Notes: a model not told the origin generated them from the sequence alone. Positions 43,634 to 51,931 are shown, counted from the first letter of the stretch. The stretch is 64,000 nucleotides of DNA from CAWICD01 sp052267165 (GCA_052267165.1 JBKQHO010000015.1:1-64000), one strand, 5' to 3'. Numbers and translations: made by a program.

Positions 43634-45085
43634 CTACCGCACGAAGAGGTAGTCGCCGTTGGCGGGCGGCGGGTAGACGTTGTTCTCGGTGAACATCGTG
43701 GGGTTGGGCGTGGGAGTGACCCCCGAGACCGGCGTGTTCGTCGGCGACGGGCTGGCCGTCGAGCCGGTCGTATCGTTGAAGGGGAGCGCAACGACCGTGC
43801 CGTTGGCCCCGCTCGGGCAGCTCACGCCGGCTGCCTGGCCCAGCGCGACGAGATACTTCGCATCGGCCGAGTAGCCGACCGAAGCGACGCTGGTGAGGTG
43901 GTACGTATTACCGTTGCAGGCGACGAAGGCAGGGCTGCTGACGTCGGCGATCGAGGGCGAGCCGGGAGCGAACGACGCCACGAAGGTGAGGCTCGAACCG
44001 TTCACGCCTTGCGCCACGACGATGCCCGCGTCGGTGCCGACGATCGCATACTCTCCGTTGGGGGTGACGATGACGGAGTGCGGCGTTCCGCTGCCCGCCG
44101 GCAACGAGATCGAGGCCTTCGAAATGGCCGAAGGCAAGCCGGTGACGAGCGTCAAGACGCCGGCGCTGGTCGTGGTGCCGGCCACGACCGCGCGAGTCGA
44201 GTCGAGCGGGCTAAAGGCGAAGTCGCCGTTGCCGCGCAGCGGAACGCCGAAGCTCCCAAGGGTCTGGTCCGAGACGATCTGACCGAAGGCGTAGTTGCCC
44301 GCACCGGTGATCGTGACGTGGAAGGCCACCAGGTCGCCGGGGCCACGGGCGAGCGCCGAGAACGACCCGTCGCTGTTCTCGGTGGCCGACACGCGGAGGT
44401 TCGTGTGCGTCAGGCCGGCACTGACCCCGGTCAAGAGGATCGACGAGCCGAACTGCAGCGGCGGGAACGCGGCGGAGGTCACTGCGATCAGGCCGGGATA
44501 CGACGGCCCGAGGGTGACGCCGATCGGAGCGATGACGCTCGTTCCCGAGAGCGCGCCGACGATCGCGACCCCGTACGCATCGGAGAGGACCGGGAGGGGG
44601 CTCGGAATGGTCGTCGGGCTCGCACTGGGAGCCGGTGAAGGATAGTGTGAGAGATCGTACGGCGCGGCCGCCGGTACGATGTTTCCGGATGAGAAGCCCA
44701 GGATGTCCTGGACCAGCGTGTAGCCGCCCGAGCTGTTCTCCAACAGCCCGAGGCCGACCGAACCGTCGTTCGCGACGGCCAGCGAACCGACGTGGGAACT
44801 GAAGGTCACGGCGGCCGGCGTCGACGTCGGCCCGACCGAAGCGCACAGGTTGCCGTTCGTGTCCTCGAACCGCGAGACTTGGATGCCGCCGAACGAAGCC
44901 GCACCGCCGTCGGGCTCGTAGGCGATGCCCGCCGTGACCGCGCACGGGAACAGACCCGGCGTGAACGAGGCCGAAGGCGAAGGCGTCGGCGAGGAACTCG
45001 AGTGCGAGCAGGCACCCAGCACGATGGCTGCGACCGCGAGGCCCACTCCGAGAGCTCGCGGTCGCTTGATGAACGGTCGTACCAA
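43634..45085 (-). CDS. Putative surface lipoprotein with beta-propeller-like repeats
   Basis: 483 residues. Signal peptide with lipobox IVLGACS (Cys about residue 26), then a Ser/Thr/Pro tract. The body has repeated short beta-like segments (GSLAVANDGSVGLGLL, HSVIVTPNGEYAIVGTDAG, SVASVGYSADAKYLVALG), suggesting a propeller. A second Pro/Thr-rich linker precedes the C terminus. It is unrecognised by family and probably cell-surface exposed. The 85-bp spacer to speE has no feature that I recognise. Confidence 0.65.
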   Translation of the reverse strand: MVRPFIKRPRALGVGLAVAAIVLGACSHSSSSPTPSPSASFTPGLFPCAVTAGIAYEPDGGAASFGGIQVSRFEDTNGNLCASVGPTSTPAAVTFSSHVGSLAVANDGSVGLGLLENSSGGYTLVQDILGFSSGNIVPAAAPYDLSHYPSPAPSASPTTIPSPLPVLSDAYGVAIVGALSGTSVIAPIGVTLGPSYPGLIAVTSAAFPPLQFGSSILLTGVSAGLTHTNLRVSATENSDGSFSALARGPGDLVAFHVTITGAGNYAFGQIVSDQTLGSFGVPLRGNGDFAFSPLDSTRAVVAGTTTSAGVLTLVTGLPSAISKASISLPAGSGTPHSVIVTPNGEYAIVGTDAGIVVAQGVNGSSLTFVASFAPGSPSIADVSSPAFVACNGNTYHLTSVASVGYSADAKYLVALGQAAGVSCPSGANGTVVALPFNDTTGSTASPSPTNTPVSGVTPTPNPTMFTENNVYPPPANGDYLFVR

Positions 45086-45111
45086 GGTGTTGGGTCCCCT
45101 CTACGGACGTC

Positions 45112-45528
45112 TTATGCCGAGCGTTTCGCTAACGATCGTCCCGCGTGTTCGAGGACGACGTGCGTGTATTGCCCGTTGGTCGACGCGATCCCGCGTTTGA
45201 TCTCGGTCGTCAGCATCGTCTGCGTCCCAAGTTTCTTGGCGGCGTACTCGCAAGCGCGCCACGGATCGGTGTGGTCGCCGCACGTATAGAAGTCGACGGC
45301 CGCGTAGCCGGACTCCGGCCACGTGTGGATCGACAGATGCGATTCGGCGATGACGACGACGCCGGAGACGCCGTGCGGCTCGAATCGATGGAAGGCGACT
45401 TTCAATACCTCGGCGTTTGCCTCTTGCGCCGCTTCAACCATGATGGACCGGACGCGGTCGAGGTTAGTAAGGGTTCGAGCATCGCATCCCGACAGCTCGC
45501 AGATGATGTGCGTCCCACGTGCTTCCAA
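45112..45528 (-). CDS. speD: S-adenosylmethionine decarboxylase proenzyme
   Basis: Makes decarboxylated SAM for SpeE. GVSGVVVIAESHLSIHTWPE includes the self-cleavage site: Ser63 becomes the pyruvoyl group when the TTG at 45528 is the start, the same position as in the Thermotoga enzyme, which supports this start. The conserved His (HTWPE) and Cys (FYTCGD) follow. A GTG at 45567 would add 13 residues. The product is 138 residues. The long upstream region is discussed separately. Confidence 0.9.
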   Translation of the reverse strand: MEARGTHIICELSGCDARTLTNLDRVRSIMVEAAQEANAEVLKVAFHRFEPHGVSGVVVIAESHLSIHTWPESGYAAVDFYTCGDHTDPWRACEYAAKKLGTQTMLTTEIKRGIASTNGQYTHVVLEHAGRSLAKRSA

Positions 45529-45666
45529 TTTTTTCTTGTGCTCCTCGGTTTGGTTGGGAAATCCCACCTCCAGGCGCGTCGGCTGGCGCGTGCAGTGCAC
45601 TTGCGTCCCCGACCTATCGACGAGATCTTGCCGGCTTCGTCCCCCTTGGTGGAGGAGCGGACGGGC

Positions 45667-45768
45667 GTCTCGCCGCGATGGCACGTAGGGCGTGCCGACC
45701 CCCTCGCCGTCTTTACGGCATGAAACCCGGGGTACCTTAAGACGAGCTTAAGGTGGACCCCCGGGTCC
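45667..45768 (-). promoter_or_regulatory. Structured 5' leader of speD
   Basis: The roughly 400-bp speD-sufB divergent spacer contains several perfect hairpins: ACCTTAAG / CTTAAGGT (45734-45754), GGACCC / GGGTCC (45755-45768), GCCGT / ACGGC with loop of four (45706-45719), and GGCACG / CGTGCC (45680-45696). An ATG-CCG-TAA mini-ORF lies at 45713-45721. It does not match the known SAM riboswitch cores that I can recall. It may be an attenuator or leader controlling speD. Confidence 0.4.
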
Positions 45769-45892
45769 GCCTGACATCATAGCCCCTCAGTACCCCCCTG
45801 TAAAGGGCTTCGGCCGTCACACATTTCCCCAGCCCGAACTAGCGGTCTAGCCAAGCGTCCGGAAGGGGATTGTACACATTACACTGAGTTAT

Positions 45893-45922
45893 CTTGACTA
45901 TTCATCTGGGAGGGTCTAGCCT
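45893..45922 (+). promoter_or_regulatory. sufB promoter with Rrf2/IscR-like operator
   Basis: TTGACT (45894-45899), 17 bp, TAGCCT (45917-45922), ending 9 nt before the sufB ATG. Overlapping it, CTTGACTATTCATCTGGGA resembles type-1 sites of IscR-like Fe-S-sensing Rrf2 regulators. Together these suggest that sufB is transcribed from here under Fe-S feedback. The -10 is a weak match. Confidence 0.45.
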
Positions 45923-45931
45923 TAACGTGAT

Positions 45932-47362
45932 ATGGCAACCGAGTTGAAGCCCATCGCCTCGCAGGCTGCGGTCACCGACGCCGACTATCGCCACGGGTTC
46001 CACGACACCGAAGAGCACTACGCCTTCAAGTCGAAAAAGGGCCTGAATCGTGAGATCGTCGAGCGCATCTCCTCGATGAAGGAAGAGCCTGCTTGGATGC
46101 TCGCCTTCCGGCTCAAAGCCTACGAGCTCTTCCGCAGCAAGCCGATGCCGGAGTGGGGCGATACGGCGCTGCTCAACGAGATCGACTTCGACGACATCCG
46201 CTATTTCGTCAAGGCTTCGGAAGAGCAGGGGCGGACGTGGGACGACGTCCCCGAGGATATCAAGCGGACCTTCGATCGCTTGGGCATCCCCGAGGCCGAA
46301 CGCAAGTTTCTCTCGGGCGTCTCGGCGCAGTACGAGTCCGAAGTCGTCTACCACAGCGTTCGTGAAGATCTCGAAAAAGAGGGCGTGATCTTCTGCGACA
46401 TGGATACCGCGCTGCGCGAGCATTCGGAGATCGTCAAGAAGTATTTCGCGACCGTCATTCCGCCGGGCGACAACAAGTTCGCCGCCCTGAACTCGTCCGT
46501 CTGGTCGGGCGGCTCGTTCGTGTACGTTCCGCCGGGCGTCGAGGTCAAGACGCCGCTTCAGGCTTACTTCCGAATCAACACCGAGAACATGGGCCAGTTC
46601 GAGCGCACCCTCATCATCGCCGACAAGGGCGCGAAGGTCCATTACATCGAGGGCTGCACCGCGCCGCAATTCTCGACGGCCTCGCTGCACTCGGCCGTGG
46701 TCGAGCTGATCGCGATGGAAGGCGCTTCGATCCGCTACACCACGATTCAAAACTGGTATCGCAACATCTTCAACTTGGTCACCAAACGCGCCGTCGCGTA
46801 CAAGAACGCCACGGTCGAATGGGTCGACGGCAACATCGGCTCGCGGCTGACCATGAAGTATCCCGCCATCTACTTGATGGGCGAGGGCGCGCGCGGCGAG
46901 ATCCTCTCGATGGCGTTCGCGGGCGAAGGGCAGCATCAAGACGCGGGCGCGAAAGTGATCCACGCGGCTCCGCGTACGACGTCGGTCGTGACGAACAAGT
47001 CGGTCTCGGCGCACGGCGGCAAGACTACCTATCGCGGCCTGGTCGAAGTCTTTCCGGGCGCGGTCGGGTCGAAGACGCGCGTCAAATGCGACGCGCTCAT
47101 CATGGACGAGAAGTCGTCGAGCGACACCAAGCCCACGATGAAGATCAACGAGCAGCACGCGACCGTCGAACACGAGGCGAGCGTTTCGAAGATCGGCGAG
47201 GAGCAGCTGTTCTACGCGATGTCGCGCGGACTCTCCGAAGCGGACGCGACCGCCATGATCGTCAACGGCTTCTTCGACTTCTTCGTCAAGGAACTGCCGA
47301 TGGAGTACGCGGTCGAGCTCAACCGGCTCGTGAAGATGGAGATGGAGGGCGCGGTCGGCTAA
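45932..47362 (+). CDS. sufB: Fe-S cluster assembly protein SufB
   Basis: Scaffold subunit of the SUF system, 476 residues. The N-terminal helices and the beta-helix core are complete: VPPGVEVKTPLQAYFRIN, YIEGCTAPQFS, SRLTMKYPAIYLMGEGA, and the cysteine and histidine of the scaffold in VKCDALIMDEKS and NEQHATVEHEASVSKI. sufC and sufD are not adjacent on either side, so this copy is separated from the usual operon. The neighbouring divergent gene is speD. Confidence 0.95.
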   Translation: MATELKPIASQAAVTDADYRHGFHDTEEHYAFKSKKGLNREIVERISSMKEEPAWMLAFRLKAYELFRSKPMPEWGDTALLNEIDFDDIRYFVKASEEQGRTWDDVPEDIKRTFDRLGIPEAERKFLSGVSAQYESEVVYHSVREDLEKEGVIFCDMDTALREHSEIVKKYFATVIPPGDNKFAALNSSVWSGGSFVYVPPGVEVKTPLQAYFRINTENMGQFERTLIIADKGAKVHYIEGCTAPQFSTASLHSAVVELIAMEGASIRYTTIQNWYRNIFNLVTKRAVAYKNATVEWVDGNIGSRLTMKYPAIYLMGEGARGEILSMAFAGEGQHQDAGAKVIHAAPRTTSVVTNKSVSAHGGKTTYRGLVEVFPGAVGSKTRVKCDALIMDEKSSSDTKPTMKINEQHATVEHEASVSKIGEEQLFYAMSRGLSEADATAMIVNGFFDFFVKELPMEYAVELNRLVKMEMEGAVG

Positions 47363-47372
47363 CCAGCCGCTT

Positions 47373-47406
47373 AAAAAAGCGAGGGAGCGCATATCATCGC
47401 TCCCTC
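47373..47406 (-). terminator. Intrinsic terminator, minus strand
   Basis: Stem GAGGGAGCG / CGCTCCCTC (47381-47389 and 47398-47406, loop of eight) followed on the minus strand by a run of six T. It would end transcripts of the hydrolase-fold gene at 47609-49582 and protect the end of sufB from the other side. The T-run lies only on the minus-strand side. Confidence 0.7.
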
Positions 47407-47528
47407 TGACCCTCCAGGCGATCCGGTTCGGAAGAGCATTCCTGGGCTCTTTTCGCTACGGCAATAGCCTGTTTGCGATTTTCAAAGCAGGGCGTTATCT
47501 TCGCGAACAAAAGGTCCTTGACTAAGTA
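47394..47528 (-). pseudogene. Possible HsdS (type I restriction specificity subunit) scrap
   Basis: The frame contains VKDLLFAKITPCFENRK, very close to the DxLFAKITPCxENGK motif of type I restriction S subunits, followed by unrelated residues and a stop. Codons here are AT-richer than those of the neighbours. About 45 codons remain and nothing of hsdM or hsdR. Likely a fragment of a lost acquired system; a chance match is possible because the aligned stretch is short. Confidence 0.35.
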
Positions 47529-47580
47529 ATAAGTAAGAGTATGCGTCGATTCCGGTGATGGCAGCCGCGGTCGTCGCCAT
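47482..47580 (-). CDS. 32-residue ORF with strong ribosome-binding site
   Basis: ATG at 47580 lies 5 nt after GGAGG, in the 246-bp spacer between the hydrolase-fold gene and the terminator. The peptide is MATTAAAITGIDAYSYLLLS plus 12 more residues. It overlaps the HsdS-like frame in a different register. Either a real small gene or the start of a frameshifted remnant. The rest of this spacer shows nothing more. Confidence 0.35.
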   Translation of the reverse strand: MATTAAAITGIDAYSYLLLSQGPFVREDNALL

Positions 47581-47608
47581 GCGAACCTCCGGTCGTCATC
47601 GTAAGCGT

Positions 47609-49582
47609 TTAGTGCGAAGCGGGTGACGGGGTCGGCGTCGGCATCGGAATCGTATTCGCGCCGGGGACGATGAGCTGTCCGGGCAGAACCGTCGGGCGCG
47701 CAATCGGTTTGGAGAGAATCGGCGTGTTGCCCGGCGGCGGCGGCGGCGGGCGGCGCATCGGCGCGGGCGGGATCGGCGCGTGCGAGGACCGGGCGCTTGC
47801 GCTCACCACCCCGCCGGTCGCCCTCACCTCGTCGAGCCAATCCGCGATCGCGCCTTCGGTCGAGGGATCGAAGCGATACGGAAAGATCGCCTCGCTGTTC
47901 TGCCGCGAGTCGGCATCGTAGCGGCCCCCGAAACGCTCGGAGAGGTCGCCGGCGACGACGACCGTGGCGCGCGGATTGGCAGCACGCAGCCGGTCGTCGT
48001 ACGATTGCACGTCGTTCGGCATCCGCACCGGCGAGACGACGCCCGAGTGCAACACGAAGAGCGGAACGCGCGTCCGGGTTGCGAGCGCGACGGGATCGTG
48101 GCCGAAGCTCGAGCGCTGCCAAGCACTGTTGTTCGGCGCGATCGTGCGGCCGTCGACGAACAGCGTCGTTTGCGGCGGCGACGCGAGGTGCGCCGCGTGC
48201 CGGCGGGCTGCCGCTTCGTGGTAACTCACGACCGACGGTCCGAGCGCGATGACGCCGGCCACGTAGCGATTGCCGTCGGCGGCCGCCAGCGCAAGGTCGG
48301 CGCCGTAGCCGTAGCCCAGCAGGTACACGTGCTTGGCATCGATGCCGCCGCTCGAGACCAGCGCGGACAGCGCGGCCTGCGCGTCGGCCAGCGACTGTTC
48401 CCACGTCATCTGGTCGAAGGCGCCGGCGCTTCTGCCCGCGCCGCGTCCGTCGTAGCGCAGCACGAGGTAGCCGCGTTGGACGAGCGCGCGCGCCAGCGCC
48501 GGAAACATCGGGTCGGGGCCGTTCTCCGAATAGTCGCGCGTGGCCGGTTCGGGGACCGGCGGCGGGATGAGCAGGACTGCCGGCGGCGCTTCTTTTGTGG
48601 GGGCAGGCGCGCTGCGTGCGCCGCTCAGACGGGTCCCGTCCTGCGACGTGAACGAGATCGGTTGCGACGGCAGCTCCGGCGCTGGGGTCGTCTCCGGCGC
48701 TGAGGCAAGATTGGGCAGCTCGCCGCCGCGGCTCGTGTACGAAACGAGCCGCGCATCGAGGTTGTAGCCTTCGAGGTAGACTTCGTGGACGACCAGCGAG
48801 TGCGGGTCGTACCAGACCGTCGCGATCCCGGGAAGTTCGAGCGCGACGTCGCTGCTCGGCGTCTTCGGACCGGCATGCGCCCTCACCACGCGCTCGACCG
48901 TCAGTGCAGGGTCCGGCGGGAACGCTTGGCTGACCGGCGCGACCGCGATCTCGTTCGACAGATGCCGGTACGCCGGAAGCATGAGATAGCCGGTCATGAA
49001 CGGTCCGTCCAAGATCCAAGGCAGCCTGGGAAGCCGGACACCCGAGGGCAGCGGCGAGGGCGAATCCGAGGCTGAGATGGGGTGCATGAACACGCCGTCG
49101 ACGGCGTCGAGCGTGGCTCGCGCCACGCCCGCGTCGAGGTGATAACGCACGGTCGTCTGCGAGTCGAACGGCACGTGGGGACGGGCCGAGCCTTCGTGCC
49201 CCAGCGGCTCGGTGCGCAGAAACGGGGCCTGGTAGGTCGCGACGTACGCCTCCGCACCCAAGTCCCGGTAGCGATAGGCGCCGAGGATCCGCGCCCGCGC
49301 GGCCCCGACGACTCCCACCTCATCGCTTTCGATCAGGTTCTGCCCGGCGCGGCGGGTCAAGATCACGGTCGTCGTGCCCTGGTCCGTCCCGTTGCGCGCC
49401 AGCGCGAATAGGTAGGTCCCGTCGGGCGGCGCCGCGGGCTCGGGTATGGTTGCGACGCCCGGCGAGGCTGGTGCCTCGACCGGCTTCGACGTTGCCGACG
49501 GGGCCGGCCCGGCGGCTGCTGCAGCGGCGAGCGCCGCGCACAAAGCAAGTGCCGTAGCGAGAACGGCGGGACGGTTTGCCAT
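47609..49582 (-). CDS. Secreted alpha/beta-hydrolase-fold protein, catalytic triad lost
   Basis: 657 residues. Signal peptide (ALCAALAAAAAAGPA), a 290-residue N-terminal beta-rich region, an alpha/beta-hydrolase domain (VLRYDGRGAGRSAG, then VYLLGYGYGADLAL), and a Pro-rich C-terminal tail. The nucleophile elbow reads GYGYG, with no serine; the acid position reads VLHSGVVSPVRMP and the His position VVVAGDLSERF, so the usual Asp and His are also missing. Probably a non-catalytic exported or binding protein. Function unknown. Confidence 0.75.
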   Translation of the reverse strand: MANRPAVLATALALCAALAAAAAAGPAPSATSKPVEAPASPGVATIPEPAAPPDGTYLFALARNGTDQGTTTVILTRRAGQNLIESDEVGVVGAARARILGAYRYRDLGAEAYVATYQAPFLRTEPLGHEGSARPHVPFDSQTTVRYHLDAGVARATLDAVDGVFMHPISASDSPSPLPSGVRLPRLPWILDGPFMTGYLMLPAYRHLSNEIAVAPVSQAFPPDPALTVERVVRAHAGPKTPSSDVALELPGIATVWYDPHSLVVHEVYLEGYNLDARLVSYTSRGGELPNLASAPETTPAPELPSQPISFTSQDGTRLSGARSAPAPTKEAPPAVLLIPPPVPEPATRDYSENGPDPMFPALARALVQRGYLVLRYDGRGAGRSAGAFDQMTWEQSLADAQAALSALVSSGGIDAKHVYLLGYGYGADLALAAADGNRYVAGVIALGPSVVSYHEAAARRHAAHLASPPQTTLFVDGRTIAPNNSAWQRSSFGHDPVALATRTRVPLFVLHSGVVSPVRMPNDVQSYDDRLRAANPRATVVVAGDLSERFGGRYDADSRQNSEAIFPYRFDPSTEGAIADWLDEVRATGGVVSASARSSHAPIPPAPMRRPPPPPPGNTPILSKPIARPTVLPGQLIVPGANTIPMPTPTPSPASH

Positions 49583-49664
49583 CGAAGTCAGCCATCTGCG
49601 GTTGCCTGGTCCGAAATCCTGCCCGCAGCCGCCGGCGTTGTGCGCTTAGTCGGACTGTGGCACA

Positions 49665-49985
49665 ATGCGCCGGATGGCACTGTCGCAACATTCCGTAGCA
49701 AAGAAATCCGAGATCCCCGAGGGCACGACGCGCCGAGTCGCGGTGGGCAGCCGGGGCATCCTGCTGTGCAACGTCGAGGGCGGCATCTACGCCATCGAGG
49801 ACGTTTGCACGCACGACGGAGGACCGCTCGATCAAGGCGAGCTGGAGGGCTGCCGGATCATGTGCCCGCGCCACGGCGCCTATTTCGACGTCACCAGCGG
49901 AGCAGCGCTGACGCTGCCCGCGATCATTCCCGTCGAGACCTTTCGCGTGCTGATCGACGGCGACGATATTTACGTCGACGTCTAA
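49665..49985 (+). CDS. Rieske 2Fe-2S ferredoxin
   Basis: 106 residues with one Rieske cluster: C48 and H50 (CTHDGG), C67 and H70 (CPRHGAYFD). It resembles the small ferredoxin components of aromatic dioxygenases and nitrite reductase NirD. No oxygenase or reductase is next to it. It may feed electrons to an unlinked enzyme. The ATG at 49665 is followed by another at 49674; either works. Confidence 0.9.
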   Translation: MRRMALSQHSVAKKSEIPEGTTRRVAVGSRGILLCNVEGGIYAIEDVCTHDGGPLDQGELEGCRIMCPRHGAYFDVTSGAALTLPAIIPVETFRVLIDGDDIYVDV

Positions 49986-50089
49986 TCGCCCCCTAAAACG
50001 GGGGCCCTCGAAAGGATAGCACGCTCCTGCATGAGCGTCACCTTTGTCGGATGGCCCGCGGCGCCTTGTTCGATACGCTCCTCCTTGTA

Positions 50090-50923
50090 ATGATCAGGCT
50101 GCTGATGTGCCCGCCGACCCACTACGCGATCGCGTACGACATCAACCCGTGGATGACGCGCAACGTCGGAACGGCGACGCGTGACGCGGTTCGGCAATGG
50201 GACCGGCTCGTGGAAGTGCTCAACTGCGTCGGCGACGTGCGCATCGAATGCGTCGAGCCGCGTCCGAACCTGCCCGATCTCGTCTTCACTGCGAACGCAG
50301 CCCTGATCAGCGGAAAACTGGCCATCGTCAGCACGTTCCGCCATCCGGAGCGGCGCCGCGAGCAGGGGACGTTCCGTTCGTGGCTCTCGCAGAGCGGCTT
50401 CGGCACGACCTTCTTGCAGCAGACCTCGTTCGAGGGCGCGGGCGACGCGCTGTTCGACCGCCGCCGGCCGTTGCTCTACGTCGGCTACGGTTGGCGCAGC
50501 GAGCGCACCGCCGCGACGCAGCTCGGCGAGACGCTGGGAATTCGTACGGTTCCGTTGCTCTTGGTCGACGAGCGCTTCTATCATCTCGACACGGCGCTCT
50601 GCCCGCTTTCGAGCGGACACGTCATGGTCTACATGGATGCCTTTTCGCCTCACGCGCAAAAGCAGCTGCGCCATCTCATCGAGCCGGAATATCTGATCGA
50701 GCTTTCGATCGACGACGCGCTGGACTTCGCGTGCAACGCGGTCGAGTTGGACGGGACGATGGTCCTGCACCACGCCTCGACCAAGTTGCGCACCCGGCTC
50801 AACGCGGCCGGCTACCGAGTCTTCGCGACCGACCTTTCCGAGTTCCACAAGGCCGGAGGCTCGGCGCGCTGCTTGACCCTGCGCCTCGACGACGGCCCGG
50901 CCCGCGCGGAGGTCGCCGCCTAG
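50090..50923 (+). CDS. Amidinotransferase-family (DDAH/arginine dihydrolase-like) enzyme
   Basis: 277 residues of the guanidine-modifying fold. Typical sites: PDLVFTANAAL (Asp-Asn pair), FEGAGDALF, FYHLDTALCPL (catalytic His), and a late Cys nucleophile in GGSARCLTLRL. It could be dimethylarginine hydrolase or an arginine/ornithine-handling dihydrolase. The ATG before IRLLMCPPTHY fits family N termini; the frame opens 39 nt earlier. It is not coupled to the speA polyamine genes by position. Confidence 0.82.
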   Translation: MIRLLMCPPTHYAIAYDINPWMTRNVGTATRDAVRQWDRLVEVLNCVGDVRIECVEPRPNLPDLVFTANAALISGKLAIVSTFRHPERRREQGTFRSWLSQSGFGTTFLQQTSFEGAGDALFDRRRPLLYVGYGWRSERTAATQLGETLGIRTVPLLLVDERFYHLDTALCPLSSGHVMVYMDAFSPHAQKQLRHLIEPEYLIELSIDDALDFACNAVELDGTMVLHHASTKLRTRLNAAGYRVFATDLSEFHKAGGSARCLTLRLDDGPARAEVAA

Positions 50924-50943
50924 CCACCCTTCGCCGGTCGAAA

Positions 50944-50972
50944 TTGACAGGGCTGGGAGCCCGGTGTAAAAT
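50944..50972 (+). promoter_or_regulatory. Strong sigma-70-type promoter of rplU
   Basis: TTGACA (50944-50949), 17 bp, TAAAAT (50967-50972): near-consensus. The ATG of rplU begins 9 nt after the -10, so the transcript should start at or within a few bases of the start codon and would be leaderless or nearly so. Confidence 0.75.
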
Positions 50973-50981
50973 CGGCCGGTT

Positions 50982-51302
50982 ATGTACGCGATTATCGAGG
51001 CGGACGGCAAGCAGTTCCGCGTCACTGAAGGCGCGACGATCCGCTGCGACGCGATCGATCGTGAGGCCGGCTCCCAGATTGCCTTCGACCGGGTCGTCCT
51101 GGCCAGCGCAGGCGGGTCCCAGGTCGCCATCGGTCGCCCGCTCGTCGAGGGCGCGCGCGTCGTCGGGACGGTCCTGCGCCAGGCCAAAGACAAGAAGATC
51201 CTGGTCTTCAAGTACAAGCCGAAGAAGCGCGTCCGCAAGCTCGTGGGCCACCGCCAGCGCTTCGCTGAAGTGAGAATCGACAAGATCGAGCTGCCGGCCT
51301 AG
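50982..51302 (+). CDS. rplU: 50S ribosomal protein L21
   Basis: 106 residues. MYAIIEADGKQFRVTEG at the start and KYKPKKRVRKLVGHRQ at the RNA-binding C terminus are diagnostic of L21. No upstream ribosome-binding site is seen, in line with the promoter position. It is followed by prp after 13 nt. Confidence 0.97.
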   Translation: MYAIIEADGKQFRVTEGATIRCDAIDREAGSQIAFDRVVLASAGGSQVAIGRPLVEGARVVGTVLRQAKDKKILVFKYKPKKRVRKLVGHRQRFAEVRIDKIELPA

Positions 51303-51315
51303 CCTGCTTAAGCCC

Positions 51316-51663
51316 TTGCTCGAAGTCCGCATCCGCCAAGACAGCCACCAGCGGCTGTCTTCGTTTTTGGCAACCGGGCACGTGGGGCTGGCCGAGAGCG
51401 GCCAGGACGTCGTCTGCGCGGCGATCTCGGCGATCCTGCAGGCCGCTTGGCTCGGGCTCGAACAGGTCGCCAAGGTCGAGGTGGAAGGCAAACGCAAGAC
51501 CGGCCGCCTCGAGCTGCGGTGGCCAGCCGGCATGCGGGACGACCCCGCCGTCCGCGCGATCGTCGGGACGGCGGCCCTTTCGGTCGAGCAGATCGCCGCC
51601 CAATTTCCGGATCACGTCCGCATCATCCGCGAGCAAGCAACGGGTGAAAGCGGCCCCGGATAG
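51316..51663 (+). CDS. prp: Ribosomal-processing cysteine protease Prp
   Basis: 115 residues. Catalytic H22 in GHVGLAESG and C34 in DVVCAAISAI match the positions of Staphylococcus Prp, the protease that trims an N-terminal extension from ribosomal protein L27. The usual third gene, rpmA (L27), does not follow. Start is TTG. Expect a long N-terminal extension on L27 if Prp is functional. Confidence 0.9.
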   Translation: MLEVRIRQDSHQRLSSFLATGHVGLAESGQDVVCAAISAILQAAWLGLEQVAKVEVEGKRKTGRLELRWPAGMRDDPAVRAIVGTAALSVEQIAAQFPDHVRIIREQATGESGPG

Positions 51664-51679
51664 CGAAGAAACCTCCACC

Positions 51680-51931
51680 ATGACCGACACGTATAGGCCG
51701 CTCTCAGACGACCGTAACTCCGCCCCTGCGCCCGGCTCGTCTTATGAATCGCCCCAGACCAACGAGACCGGGCGAACGATCCTCGCCGGCATCGTCGGCG
51801 GGCTTGCCTCCGCGGTGGGCTACGTGATCTACACGCGCCTTCCGCCCGAGCAGAAGGACAAGCTGCACCAGCAGGTCCGGCAAGTCGCAGAGAGCCGGAT
51901 CAACGAGTTGCGCTCCCGCTTCAACGTCTAG
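51680..51931 (+). CDS. Small single-pass membrane protein
   Basis: 83 residues: a hydrophilic N terminus, one glycine-rich helix (ILAGIVGGLASAVGYVIYT, about residues 36-54), then a charged amphipathic helix (DKLHQQVRQVAESRINELRS). It resembles YtxH-type stress proteins in outline only. Occupies the place where rpmA would be expected. Confidence 0.6.
   Translation: MTDTYRPLSDDRNSAPAPGSSYESPQTNETGRTILAGIVGGLASAVGYVIYTRLPPEQKDKLHQQVRQVAESRINELRSRFNV

Noticed and set aside
45529..45684. N-terminal extension of SpeD
   Set aside because: Residues are unlike the family, and the TTG at 45528 places the cleavage serine at position 63 as in known enzymes.
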